A stretch of 64,000 bases of DNA, taken from NCBI GenBank assembly GCA_949317995.1, contig OX439038.1, positions 65,373,576 through 65,437,575 on the forward strand, given 5' to 3'. Of this stretch, positions 25,081 through 36,185 are shown piece after piece (position 1 is the first letter of the stretch; each line of letters starts with the position of its first letter). The position numbers were made by a program, and so were the translations under genes. The stretch is from Acholoe squamosa. Taxonomy: Eukaryota > Annelida > Polychaeta > Phyllodocida > Polynoidae. A model generated the notes under the pieces. The model did no database searches, had not been told where the DNA came from, and worked only from the letters and a program-made list of their open reading frames with translations.

Positions 25081-25430
25081 CAGAGGTGTAGGAAGCAAAT
25101 CTTCATTGGGGGGGCCCGGCGAGGGCACCGTCGCGACCACCTTGAATTGTTGGCTGATGCGTGATGGCATCTATATAATGCGTATTTAGAATTCATATAG
25201 AAAAGTAACTTTTGGTACATTTTGGATCTGACTTTAGGCTCAGACCCCCATTTTCCCTATGACATCACCATAATAATCTAATTTGAGATGTAAAGTTTTA
25301 GCTTCTTTTCCATTGTGTTTATAAGTTCTTGGAAAATATTGGGGGGGGGGCCCAGACATACTCAGGCCCCACCTCCTTCATGATTGGGGGGGCCCAGGCC
25401 CCCCAGGCCCCCCCTTTTCCTACGCCCCTG
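25081..25430. mobile_element. 350-bp MITE, CAGRGGYGTAGGAA ends
   Basis: Left end CAGAGGTGTAGGAAGCAAA; right end, complemented, CAGGGGCGTAGGAAAAGGG. GTCTT flanks both sides (25076-25080 and 25431-25435). CAGGGGCGTAG-type ends are common in invertebrate MITEs. Contains G/C homopolymer tracts and no gene. Confidence 0.65.
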
Positions 25431-25435
25431 GTCTT

Positions 25436-26639
25436 AGAAATATGCGAGTGTAACTTAATCAGGTGTTATTACAGTAGGTGATACGTTTGGGCGATGGGTG
25501 TTGTTTTACAGGAAAGTAGAAAGGGAAAAGTTAGTGATTGATGAAGACCTGCCAGTTGGCCTCCTAGCATGTCAGATTCAATAATTATGTCAGTGCATTC
25601 CCATTTGTCGGTAAAGTGTTGAAAAACAGGCCCACTAAAGTGTAAATCATAATGCACTTTTATAAGCTAATATAAAGTGAATTGCTTCTTTGTTTGGGTC
25701 ACCATTTACCAAAAGTCTGATTGCTGTGGGCAGTGACCTCAACTGCTCTAATAAAGTTTTTTCTCTGCTGATTATTCATTTATGGGGTCTAGGTGATGAT
25801 ATCCGGGCGGATGTGGAACTTTCCCCCTTGGGCAATTTGAGACATTTAAGATGTCCACCGAAATACTAACAGAAGCTAGAAATGCCTTTGTCTCTGGTTC
25901 CGTTCAACTTAGAAACACAAATAAACAGTCAAAATAAATGTTTTTGGGGTCAAGGAATTCATTCCTACATATCTGAGAAGATAATTATCTGACCACCAAG
26001 TTGGATTTCCAACCAAATTTCTAATAGAACAATGCTAATTCTATTCTTACACAAATAGAAGGTCAAAATGATGTTTATGGGCTCAAGGAATTCATTTATG
26101 CCATCTCTGGGAAGATACCTGGCTTCCATATTGGATTTCTGATTTAATTACCGATCTAACTGGCCTTATTTTGAACAAAAGATTCTGGATAACTATAGAC
26201 CCATCTAGCAAATGACCAAATAATGTAAAATATGTAATCCAGTGTTTACTATTGTCACTGATTATAACAACAATCATAGTTTATTGCAATAATCATATCA
26301 CTGCAGATAGCTATATCACTAAATATAGGTGTTACAAGCCAAGGCAAAAACAGTTAGTTTGACTAAAAGTAAGAAATTAGGTTCAAAATGATTAAAAAAA
26401 CTTCATACTTATGACAGAAACGAACCTAATTCTTGTCCACAATATTGTTTCCTCATCTGTCAAACCAGCTATATTTGTTTAAGTAATTTCAAGGGAATAT
26501 AAAACCAAATTTTGCTGAAGATGCTTGATCACATGATCAGGCTAGTTTATCATGATTTACATCCTATGTACTCATTTCTGTTAAATGGAGTCAATCAGAA
26601 TCTCACTGTCATCTCCATCTTCCTGCTCCTTTCATAAAG
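25436..26639. other. Non-coding stretch
   Basis: AT-rich; contains a loose direct repeat around GGTCAAGGAATTCATT (25950) and GGCTCAAGGAATTCATT (26080). No gene recognised. Confidence 0.4.
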
Positions 26640-27250
26640 GACTGCTTTGAAAGGACATTCCAGCATTGCCATCCTCCTAGCATGAACAGAATATCGAGCA
26701 GGCCATTCCCGAATTGCATCAGCCACATTTCTGCGTCTTGCAAGGTATCGGACATCCGCCATACATTAATTGATTTCCCCAAGATGAGTGAGAGGATACT
26801 TTCCAGTTCTCAGAACTCTCAGGGCAATACCCTTTCCAATCGCAAGAAAGGTGGCAACATTATCACATCGAGTGAGTCCATGTGTTGATAGAAGATCTGG
26901 GATTATACCTTCATGCTTACGTACAGAAGCATTGATATCAAGACTGCCCGCAGCTAAGCTGGTGAAGTCATCAAATCTCTTGATGATATTTGTTACCATT
27001 ATGGAAAAAGTGTAACAGTAAGATGAACACAATGTCATCTGTATCATCTGCAACTACCAAGGCTGAATGTGGCTGTACAAAAGCTAGTTGCTGCACCAGT
27101 ATTGTGTCTGCCTCCTCATGACTAGCTTTTTATGTCATGAGTTTAATCATGATACCTTTGTTGAGCTCAATTGGCACTGACAGCTTACCAGTGATGACGA
27201 GCTTTTGTCCCTGAAAGTCCTCCTTCACACAGAAGGTATATCAGCTCAGC
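26640..27250 (-). pseudogene. Remnant of invertebrate multicopy HEEADT/ADDTD protein
   Basis: Minus-strand fragments read, in order, KEDFQGQKLVITG, SHEEADTILVQQLAFVQPHS, VVADDTDDIVFILLLHFF, then (frame change) VRKHEGIIPDLLSTHGLTRC and FLAIGKGIALRVL. This order of HEEADT, ADDTD and a KH-IIP-LL-HALSGCD-type segment is familiar from large uncharacterised multicopy families in marine invertebrate genomes, which I associate only loosely with PIN/nuclease-like folds. The frame changes at least once and a stop follows the LMT segment, so it is a pseudogene. Function unknown. Confidence 0.55.
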
Positions 27251-27315
27251 CTTCCATAGTCTCCTTCTTCTGCCATGTGATCTCTTTTGCATAAATTGCA
27301 TGATCTAATTAGGTT

Positions 27316-27660
27316 AAAGTGTGTATACTTGCTAAAGGGTCAAACAAATATATCATTCAAAACCTGTGTTGTCTCTTATGATATGACTATGTAGCAATTA
27401 TCAGAGACAGGTCTTACTACCTGCACTAAAGAGTGGTCATGAAGCGCATAATGCAGCCTTCTGGCGAGAAACCACCAAGGCACTATGATCCTGAGAGGAT
27501 GTTATGTTCCCAGCAGATTCTACAAAAGCCTCTATATGCATACTATATCCCAGTCATGCTTGGAGAGTAGGTCCCTCTGCCAGAAATGGATGTGGTGAGA
27601 GCTCGTGAACCCTTTCAGGGAGAAATGGTATGATGGGAAGTGTGTCCCTGGTTCCGGTGG
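27316..27660. repeat. Dispersed repeat, copy 1
   Basis: Matches 58190-58500 in the same orientation through GTATACTTGCTAAAGGGTCA, GCACTAAAGAGTGGTCA and GAGAGGATGTTATGTTCCCA. Non-coding in both copies. Confidence 0.75.
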
Positions 27661-28392
27661 TGAATATGCTAAAGTCTAATGCTCATATTTTACAAGCGAA
27701 AATGGCGCCGCGTTAGCGCTTCTCCTCGAAAGACGTAACAGGGAGAGCTTAGAGCAGCCCTGCCACCTACTGGGAACCTTTACAATTAAAACTACTGTTT
27801 ACATGTTTCATGGTGTTGATTGTTATCCGGTATTTTTCTTGGACCAAGATTTAATACAGGTCAAGGAAATCTACTGTTTCAAGGAATAAATATTCCACAT
27901 AGGAGTATAAAATTCTCACAGATGATATAGAATGTAATATAGATGGATAAGGGTGGGAATTTGAAAAATGGGTCATCTGCTAGCACATATACTCACTTTG
28001 AGTAGGCTAGAATAAGGCTTAGTTCCCAACACTGTGCACAACATGTTGTTTCAAGGATACACCATTGAGATACCTACGTGTAAGTAGTATGACATGATCC
28101 ATGAATATCAAGAAAGGTTACCTTAATTATGAAGAAAAGTCAGTCAACTTTACCCCTAGTGAAACTTGATGGCCTTGTTCTCTGAGCCAAGCCCAGTCAG
28201 TATGGAGTGCAGTTTGTGCAACAACAAACAAACTTTCAGCCAATTACTTGTAAGGCCTATAGTCCCTACAGAAAGAGTGGCTCTTGTATTGTGATTATCA
28301 CCTGTCATCCACCCATCCTGTTCACTTGGCATATAATATCAATATCCAGGGATGTACTATTTGAAATTCAAAGTCAAATGATGTGATTATCA
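27661..28392. other. Non-coding stretch
   Basis: Short shared tail with the repeat at 58460-58500 (TTTACAATTAAAACTACTG near 27780). Otherwise nothing recognised. Confidence 0.4.
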
Positions 28393-28795
28393 GTGAGCCA
28401 GCAAGCAGAAATGGGGGTTCCTGTGGGGTTTAGTACATGTTTAAGCCACCAGGGGGCACCACTATGGGCTAGAATAGGAAAAGTATTCCCAAAACCGCTA
28501 TAGGCTCCTTTCTTAGTGGAGAATTCAAAGATTTTTGATAAAATGTTTTATTTTAGGGGGAAAGGCTCCATATTTGGCTCTACAAAGAATGTTTTTGGGC
28601 CAAAATAGGCATTTTTGTTGATTTCTGTTGCCATGGAAACATGATATTCATTCTCACTAAGAAAATCGATGATCCTATTTGCAGAAATGTTTCACAAGGT
28701 CCACTATGGTGAAAACAGAATGAAAATATCATTTATAGATCAAAAGTTATGGGCAAAAGAATGAAAATTTATGCTAATTTAGCTAATTAGGATGG
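28393..28795 (-). repeat. Truncated copy of the 611-bp element
   Basis: Begins with the intact end GTGAGCCAGCAAGCAGAAA and follows the reverse complement of 4705-4300 (shared AGCCACCAGGGGGCACCACT and TTTAGCTAATTAG). The other 200 bases of the element are missing. It lies at the left edge of the virus-like region. Confidence 0.75.
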
Positions 28796-28876
28796 GGTTT
28801 ATTCCACATAATTGTGTCGAAAGTGTTGAGTCTCCTTGATAAATCGACGAAACGTACATACTTGACCATTCTCTTA

Positions 28877-28906
28877 GGTAGGTAGGTAGGTAGGTAGGTA
28901 GGTAAC
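28877..28906. repeat. GTAG microsatellite
   Basis: GTAG repeated about seven times. A related, degenerate GGTAGGCAG tract sits at 29815-29852 in the parallel flank of the death-domain gene. Confidence 0.8.
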
Positions 28907-29233
28907 GTGGTGGGAGCAGTGATGACGGTGGTAGTAGCTGTGTCATGTGTGGATGTACCAGGGTAGGCGAGGTGGTAAATAAGACACCAGAGACGTGATG
29001 TAAGTGATTTTTATAGATGTGTTTAATTCCCTTTCCAGCTGCATACTCTCCGTCTCCACCACATTCCTGTGTAGCGACTTAAGATCTGATTCCTGTGGTG
29101 CACACCTCCTCGTTTTCATGATACACCACGCCCTTCAACAATTACCCTCCACTTCTCATCTTTTTTCTTTGTTTTCAAAGTGAAGCAATATATATCTGGC
29201 CATGTCAAACCTCCTCATATCATCGATCAGTAC

Positions 29234-29776
29234 TCAAATGAGCTGATGATTACTGCTGGGTTTAGCTTGCCACATTTTCAACACTCTGAAGGCATGGAGA
29301 GACATATCTTGTTCCGGTTGTTGAGCAATACTATTTAGCTTTACGGAAGTCAAGTCTAAATATGTCCCCACATCTTTCCACTCCCTGGATAGAGATTCAG
29401 ACATGGTGACAAAATACCTCTCCTTTAAAAACTGGTTGGGGTTGTTGTAATCCAATTTTTACATCTTCAAAAAGTTCTGCGACTAAAGCAATAGTTCTCC
29501 CCATGTGGCATGAGGCATAGTTTTAGACCACCAAGTTTGGAACATCTCCATACACATATCCTGCACTGTCTTGATAACGACTATCTCCTGCAGACAATCA
29601 TAGGCGATGTCCAAGTAGATTCTTAATTTCTTCCAAGATCCAACTAACAGTCTTCCTATTTCATGAAGCAAATGATCGCTATATGTAAAATTCATTTCAC
29701 ACATGATACCATCATTCTGTACAATCACTTCACATACATCAGAGCTAGGTAGGGAGGAAGTATTTTCAAGACTCAT
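29234..29776 (-). pseudogene. Death-domain protein (two death domains), broken
   Basis: The first domain (about 29680-29483) contains IGRLLVGSWKKLRIYLDI, a W at the helix-5 position and ATWGELL near its end. The second (about 29405-29245) contains LSREWKDVGTYLDLTSVKL, NSIAQQ and FRVLKMWQAK. Both follow the death-fold pattern W..L...L......I......ALRMW. Both are in one frame but separated by TAG and TAA; the C-terminal helix of domain 1 continues best in the neighbouring frame (ALVAELFEDV), pointing to an indel near 29490. The first in-frame ATG is at 29776. A minus-strand TATA lies upstream at 29941-29950. Death domains mediate adaptor assembly in apoptosis and innate signalling; whether this is a captured host gene of a virus-like element or a nearby host remnant is open. 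Confidence 0.65.
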
Positions 29777-29940
29777 CTCGTCTGCAAAAACTTCAGAAAT
29801 CACTTGATGAAGGTCGGTAGGCGGGCAGGTAGGCAGGCAGCCGGCGGGTAGGACGTGCTGGTGATGGTAAAGGAAGTGGCGGTAGGCGCAGTAGTCTTAG
29901 TGGTCAGCAGTGATATATCCTTCCAAGAGAAATTGGGGTG

Positions 29941-29950
29941 CTTTATATAG
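29941..29950 (-). promoter_or_regulatory. TATA box for the death-domain gene
   Basis: CTATATAAAG on the minus strand, about 170 bases upstream of the first ATG of the death-domain frame and divergent to the plus-strand TATA at 30737. Confidence 0.4.
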
Positions 29951-30360
29951 GGTGATCAAATCCTATTTCCAGCTGGATACTTCCCACCGCCTTTACCTTT
30001 CTGTATAGCAGCTTATCAGCATGAGCTTTTCGAATTTGTTAACATCAAACAGGAGGAAAGACACTGTGACAAGTGTATTTGGTGGGATAAGGGGTGCTTG
30101 CTTTCATTCTGTGTAGTGACTTATCTTTTAGATCTGTTGACATTAAACAGGTGGACAATTATTATGATAACTGTATTTTGGTGGGATTACAGGGAGTTAA
30201 AACTGTATTAATTAGCTTAAATCGCTTTACAGGTGTGAGGCAGGCTCGCTCGTTAAGGTATTATGAGATTCCATAATTTTTACTTCTCCCCTTGTTAACA
30301 GGGGGTGTGTAATTGCGACCAACTACTCTTTGAAGTTTTCTAATCCTATTTAGACGAACT

Positions 30361-30700
30361 TTCATCTGGATCCTCCTACGGTTCGGTTTACCTGTGGAGG
30401 GCAGGTGAAATTAGATTTATAGATACCCTACTGAGTGAGGATCTCTGTGATCATAGGATTAGAGCTCTTTTATAAAAGATATCAAAAGCCGACTTTGATC
30501 ATGCTGGAACTTTTTTTTTCCAGCTACCCTTTGATGATCTTAGAATGGAGTGAAGTTTTTATCCGGATTCTCCTATTGTTTATTTCCCCTGTGGAGGACA
30601 GGTAAAATTGGATTTATAGGAGTCCTACCGAGCGAGGGTCTCTTCTGTGACTACAGGATTAAACCTCTTTTCTAAGAGGCGTCAAAGCCACCTTTCATCT
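30361..30700 (+). promoter_or_regulatory. Duplicated about 200-bp upstream region
   Basis: Two diverged copies, 30361-30500 and 30556-30700, share ATCYGGATYCTCCTA, CCTGTGGAGGRCAGGTRAAATT, GGATTTATAG and a CTCTTTTMTAARAG segment, in the same order. They lie directly upstream of the TATA box of the gene at 30792, as duplicated enhancer modules would. Confidence 0.5.
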
Positions 30701-30736
30701 ATTTAAACTGCACTAAGCGACTTATCTTCAGAGGAG

Positions 30737-30744
30737 TATATAAG
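30737..30744 (+). promoter_or_regulatory. TATA box of the gene at 30792
   Basis: TATATAAG 48 bases before the ATG, followed by a pyrimidine-rich TTCATTCACTCACACTCTC region suitable for initiation. The start context CACCATGA is good. Confidence 0.6.
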
Positions 30745-30791
30745 GGAGGGAGAAAATTTCATTCACTCACACTCTCTTTGCAACCCTCACC

Positions 30792-31186
30792 ATGAGTAGA
30801 AGACTGACTAAGCCACAGCTCTTGAGGAAGACGAGAAGTTCATTGTCTTATCCTGTTGCTGAAGATGATGCTACTGCAGTTGCTCCTGCTTACAACCCAC
30901 GTGGTGTAACGGGTGGTAGTGTTACTGGTGCTGGTGCTGGTGCTTCTACTGGTACTGGTACTGCTGCTACTGCTGGTGCTGCTGGTGCTGCTGATAACGA
31001 CGGTGCTACTGTTGACGGTGGGTCTCATACATCTCCTTACTGGACACTGATGTTTTATGCCCCCGCTGCTGCTGCTGCTACTACTGCTGCTGCTTCTCCT
31101 GCTGCTGCTGCTGATGCTAATGCTGATGCTCATGCTAATTCTGATCATTATCACCCTTATGCTGGAGAAGTCCATGCTGGTGCAAC
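30792..31186 (+). pseudogene. Ala/Gly/Thr-rich gene, 5' part, split by LTR element
   Basis: Opens with a basic N-terminus (MSRRLTKPQLLRKTRSS) in a good ATG context below a TATA box, then about 100 residues of low-complexity Gly-Ala-Thr and Ala runs encoded by GCT/GGT repeats. The frame is cut after the base pair AC of a Thr codon by the LTR retrotransposon. The coding frame resumes at 44602: across the CAAC duplication the codon is completed and the downstream frame stays open for over 100 codons. The serine-rich minus-strand frame across this stretch is a shadow. Confidence 0.6.
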
Positions 31187-32046
31187 TGTCATACTAGTAA
31201 TTGTGCATGATCAAGTTGTCATATGAGAAATATCATATGACTAGTGGTATATAGTGTAAATCCAACAAGCTCTTATAAATAGTGTTATTTCCAGTTATCA
31301 CTGGTTTATTCAGCTTTAGGCAACATGTAAGAAATATCAATCACACAGTTGTTAATATGCAGGTAATTTCCACATACAGTAAATATACAATAGTTTATAA
31401 AGTATAATGTTCTGTTCCACTCCACCTGTGAGGTAATAATAATACAATGTCCAGCATAGTTCTAGGTGGGTTCCCACACCTAGCTCCTGACCTGCTGCTT
31501 AGAGGTATAATGTAATAATGAATAACTTTTACCCTCTGGTGGATGTCTTGAGGAAGATACCCTCTGGCCACTAATGATGGAAACCAATGCCTGTCTAGCA
31601 TAGTTTCACCATAGTGCAGTGGTATAGCAGGTAGCAGGAGATGACTGGAGATGTTACCTCTGGAGTGGTTCTTGGTGTTCTGTGATGATGGACCTCCTAC
31701 TGGAGGCCTTATATCCCTACTCTGGGGCTGATTGCCCCAGACAAAGTTAGGCCCAGCATCCAACTGTCATGTCTCCACTACAATAGAGTTACATGATTGT
31801 TAAGGGATGCATCCTTTGAACTGTGAAAGTAATTGGCTGGTATCACTGTCTGTGTGTGTCTTCCCCTATTGTGGTCTAGGCCTTATACAGCCATCCGACA
31901 TCTCCAGTACAGACTGGCATTAGAGACACTATTGTTAGGCTGCTTAGTGGCAGATGGGCGTCTGCAGAGCGGCGGTTGCCACCCGGTATGTGGGATGCAG
32001 ACAGCACTGAGTGTGGGTCTTGAAGGTGTTTCATATACATGTGACA
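31187..32046 (-). repeat. 3' LTR of the gypsy element
   Basis: 860 bp, TGTCATACTAG...TACATGTGACA. It differs from the 5' copy by a C-run indel (31735 region) and about four substitutions. A 122-codon minus-strand frame (31395-31763) occupies it; the same frame is shortened in the other LTR by the indel. Confidence 0.93.
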
Positions 32047-32065
32047 ATGGCTCCCCCCTCCGGGG
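32047..32065 (-). promoter_or_regulatory. Polypurine tract
   Basis: On the minus strand CCCCGGAGGGGGGAGCCAT runs to the LTR edge; the purine block GGAGGGGGGAG is the likely plus-strand primer for reverse transcription. Confidence 0.55.
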
Positions 32066-33109
32066 AAAATTGCGAATCTCCGACTATTCGCCTTATGATA
32101 AAGAATTTTTGATTTTACCTTGACATACATACAATTGTGTGAGTGGATTTGAAGTAATAGGAAGTGCTTCAAATACAAATTTTGTGGTAGAGCTTTTTCA
32201 GTATGTACAACAGTTTTGTTTTTTGGGTACATTTCCTTAACTCTAGGCGTATAACCGTAATTTGTGCAACTTTCTGGTTTGGATGCCAAACAGACCTAAG
32301 TATGCCTGACTTACAACATGGCTTGAAGTTGCCTTATTCCTTCTATAAATTGGTGTATCTGCCTATACATTTTCAATTTTGGGGTTCAAAAATACAAATT
32401 TGTGTACAACATACAATTTTGGTGTGCAGTTGAGTACAAATGTATAATTTCGGTATACAAAATACAATTTTTGGGATTTGAGACAAATTTTTCCGAGGAC
32501 CGGAAAAACAAAGTACTTCATGTACAATAGGCTCGTTTGTCTCTGAGTTACTCTGTAATTTGCTATATGGGTGTATTAATTGGCAATTTCGGCAGTGGGC
32601 CGCTGCTCTTAATTGACTTTTCCCTAGCCTTTTCGAGTATGTGTCCCTGAAAGAGATCATTTGGTGAGTATCTTAAGTAAACATTTTTTTATGTCAACAA
32701 TTTTCTCATTTTTTTTTTTTTTCATTCATTTTTCCAACAATTTCTTGGTTACCTAAAGTGTGTTACTTTAGGTAAACCTTGGTATAGTTTACAAGTGCTA
32801 ATGGGTACAAAAACTGTCTTAGTTATCTACCTTGCATTCATGTATATTAATGTTAGATTTGTACAATTTACAATTTGCAATTTTGCAATTTGCGCGTGTA
32901 GTCGCGCATTAATCATCGATTTTTGTGAGAATACCATAGATTTTCATATTATACATCAACAAGTGGCTGTGTATATATTTTTTTTTCTCTAAATCAATTT
33001 TTCAATACTTAGATAATTTCATTGACAGTGGAGGTGTGTGTCATGTGTGAGATGTGTCATCTCAGTGTCTCCTGGTGGTGGACTGGGGGCAGTCTAGGCT
33101 GTGGGCAGT
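32066..33109 (-). other. 3' non-coding region of the gypsy element
   Basis: AT-rich, no recognisable gene between env and the 3' LTR apart from short frames. Confidence 0.5.
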
Positions 33110-33352
33110 CTAGGCTGTTTCCACAGTCACCGGGGAGGGTTGGTGGTTTAGAAAATTAGCAATAGTCTGCATGTTTGACCTTGTGGTCTCCTCCTGATGT
33201 TCATCAATAATTATATCTGTTGTATTTTCCAGTGCTGTCATGGTCACCGGGCTGGTGCCACAATCATTCTGGAGAAGCATGGAGTAGTACAGTCCTTTGT
33301 TTTTAAGGGCTGGTATGGTACTGAACCTAGTGCGCCAAGGTAGGTGTATCAC
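33110..33352 (-). CDS. Small frame overlapping the env 3' end
   Basis: An 80-codon frame beginning at GTG, overlapping the env end by about 25 bases, with ordinary amino-acid composition (IHLPWRTRFSTIPALKNKG at its start). It could be an env tail in a shifted frame, an accessory frame, or chance. No domain recognised. Confidence 0.2.
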   Translation of the reverse strand: MIHLPWRTRFSTIPALKNKGLYYSMLLQNDCGTSPVTMTALENTTDIIIDEHQEETTRSNMQTIANFLNHQPSPVTVETA

Positions 33353-35707
33353 CTCTCTGTGTTGTTATAACTGCTGGTCCATTCCAGGTAAGAATAGCCT
33401 TAGGCAGTGGGAAGGTTTTAACCACTATATCCTTATAGGTAGGGGCAGCTGCTGATTTAATCTCATCAAATTCATGTGGTATTGGCCTCAAGGGTAGCGC
33501 GAAGTTTGAGTCTCCACAATATATTTTGAAATATATTGTGGGATTTGTGCGCTTGGCCACATTTTTCTTGCCACAGTGTGTCTGTGCAAATTTCTTAAGG
33601 TACTTCATTATTCTGTAGGCTGAGTAGATGGTCAGGGTGAATAATATAGCAATTATCAGGGTGTGAGTTTCCTGAATTGTGAGGAAAGGGGTGTGGGTTT
33701 TCTCTGTAGGGGTTAATCTGGTAGGATTCTTATCTGGGAGCAATTTGTGTAGGGGCAGCTCGGTGACTAGTCTAAATGCTTTGGCTGTAGGCAGGTAGGC
33801 TACAGTCCCTCCTAGTCTGTATAGTTTGAGTAGTATGTATACTATAAAAATGTGAGCTGATATCCCTAGGATGAGTCCTAAGCTTTGGAAGATTGGATGC
33901 TCTGTAACTCGACGTAGGTGTGATTCTACGTAGCGTGTTTCCATTGCCTTATCAAGGTTGGAGGCATCCTTTAATAATGTTTTGGCAAAGGGCTCTAAAT
34001 TTAGTTGAGTAATATCATCCATGATTGGATTTTCCTGTAGTTTTTCTAAGGTTCTAGAAAGGTTTACTACTGGGAAATTTGGAAGATTCTCTCTTTCATC
34101 TGGTTTGGTTTCATAAATTAGGTTAAGTGCTGCCATGAAAGGTAAGTTAATTGTCTTGAGAATGTAATGAAATGATAAGGTCGAGTTACAGGGCAACCTT
34201 GTGTTTGGAAGAGAAAATTCTCCTACACTGATTGTGCACCCACAGGGTACACCTATGATTGAGTAAGACTGGGCTTTTTTGAGTTTCAGACGTTTTACCA
34301 TGGCAGTTGATAAAGTAATAGGGTTCATTTGTAGTGACCAGATACTCATCTTCAGAAATGGAAATAGCATGGGTGGTAGGTGCTTGCAGTGGTGAAACTG
34401 TAAACTTGCAATGTTCCTTAATCTGTTGAGCCTGGTTAGTAAAAATGGCTACAGGGCATGTAGGCCTGTGTTTATAGATTCTACCATTTACATCTCTGCA
34501 TACCTTTACTGTAGTACCTTCACATGCCTGCATATCTGCTGAGTCCAATTCGATGAATAATGATTCGTCGTAAGATACTGCTAGAAACTCAGTTGTGGTT
34601 TGCAACTTGGTGACTCCTCTGGTGGGGGTCTCCTGTGTGTCTATAGGCATGGGTGATGTAATCATTTGGTACAGTTTGAAGGTTGAGGTGGTATATTGAA
34701 TTATAATGTCCAGATGAATATATATGGTGAGCTGAGTAAGTGTATGAGGTCAGCTTCTGTGAATAATAGAAATCTAAGTCATTAATTGCGACTTGTGCTC
34801 CAGGGTGTGTAATCCTAAGTTTGTTATTAATGTCAATTAAGTATCTAGCAAGGTCTGAGGGTGGTACTATATCAGGGGTTAGGATTCCTGATGATAGCAT
34901 CCTCAGGGCTGCATTTGTCCTTTGCAGTGATTGAACTGTATTCATTCTTGCTGCTATGATGATTAATGCATCATTTAATACTTGCATTTTTTCCCTTTGA
35001 GTTTTCTCGTGCCTTGAATATGAGTCAAGTGACCTGGACATGTTAGAGGCCCAAAGGTTGACGGTGTCACCTATGGTGTTGATTGTGCTGTCCAGTACCT
35101 TCTTATCTTGGATGTGTGCTTTAACAAACTTATCTTGTCTGTCTGTGATCTTTTCAATGAGACTAGCTGCTTCCTGATCTTGTTTAGCAAATTTTCTTAG
35201 TATTTCATCTATGTTCTTGAGCTGTCCCATCACTTGGTTTACATCTTCTACTGTGGCTAGACCTAGCACACCGCGAAACAGGGGTGCTAGAAAACCCAGT
35301 ATGGCCTCTCTTTTGGCCTTGTCCAATGTGTTTATGGGGTTGGATAAGAACAATTTGATGGAGGCTAATGTTTCATTTATCTCCTTGTCTGCAATTTCCA
35401 GCAAGGTGTCAAGCTCCTTGGCTTGTTGGATAATTTGACCAGAGGTATGATCTTGTAGAGTAGGAGTGGTCAATTGGAGTATTCTATCCCTTATGGATCC
35501 TTGGGTAATGGGTGCCCGAGGTATCTTGTAGGGGATAGCTAACAACAGTGTTGTGGTTGTATGTCCATTGACCAATGGTTGAGGGCTAGGTTTGAATACT
35601 ACTCCTATGTTTTGTCTCACCACAGGTGTATAACCTGCAGTAAGTGGTTCTATAATATATAATAACAGCATAGTTAGCAGTATGGGTGCAACTCTCAGTC
35701 TTCCCAT
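33327..35707 (-). pseudogene. env: Env-like fusion glycoprotein, in three frames
   Basis: Starts at ATG 35707 in a strong context with a signal peptide (MGRLRVAPILLTMLLLYIIE). Around residue 125 a basic KAKR, a furin-like site, is followed by a hydrophobic segment (AILGFLAPLFRGVLGLA) and a long helical heptad region, the layout of baculovirus-F/errantivirus class I fusion proteins. A Cys-rich ectodomain follows (34665-34190: CKFTVSPL, FINCHGK; then GVPCGCTISVGEF), then an anchor helix (LGLILGISAHIFIVYILL) and a second hydrophobic stretch. The frame changes at the G5 run 34624-34628 and the T6 run 34275-34280. It probably mediated entry or cell-to-cell spread of the element; as read it is broken. 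Confidence 0.75.
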
Positions 35708-35894
35708 GGTGCTTGTGTAAAGCAAGTTTGCTTGTTTAAAGTCTTGTCAAATTTGTAGTGCTTTGGTGCTGGTAAAATCTAAGTGTATGGTGTAACACTG
35801 TAAATGAAGTGGTTCAAACTGTACCTTTGCAAGATTGAGCTGTCTTGGCAATATGTCCGGTGAGTCTATAGAGATTGACCAATAAATGGTAAGG

Positions 35895-36185
35895 TCAGGT
35901 TGAAGGTGAAGTAGGTGTGTTCTTTATCCTAGTGCAGTCTCTCCTAATGGAGAAGTGGGCTGGATAATTCCCAAGTGGGGTCCTGTAGACTTGTGTTCCA
36001 GACTGCAGCTGGATGAAGACTGATGGTGGGCTATGGTCCACAGTGCTTCTTATGTAGCCTACCCTACCCACATCCATTGTGGGCCTGGTATTGTTTCTCT
36101 GGAGTCCATGCATTGATCTCCAGTGTCTGCAACTGTGGGGGTCTATTGTGTAGTCTGTGTACTGGTAATTAGCTCCTCCTGTCAT
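35895..36185 (-). CDS. Short frame between integrase and env
   Basis: ATG at 36185, 96 codons, composition neutral with several Tyr, Arg and Thr; no domain recognised. It lies in the 0.8-kb gap between integrase and env and could be an accessory frame or chance. Confidence 0.2.
   Translation of the reverse strand: MTGGANYQYTDYTIDPHSCRHWRSMHGLQRNNTRPTMDVGRVGYIRSTVDHSPPSVFIQLQSGTQVYRTPLGNYPAHFSIRRDCTRIKNTPTSPST

Noticed and set aside
30840..31175. Serine-rich 111-codon minus frame
   Set aside because: Shadow of the GCT/GGT-rich Ala-Gly coding sequence on the plus strand.
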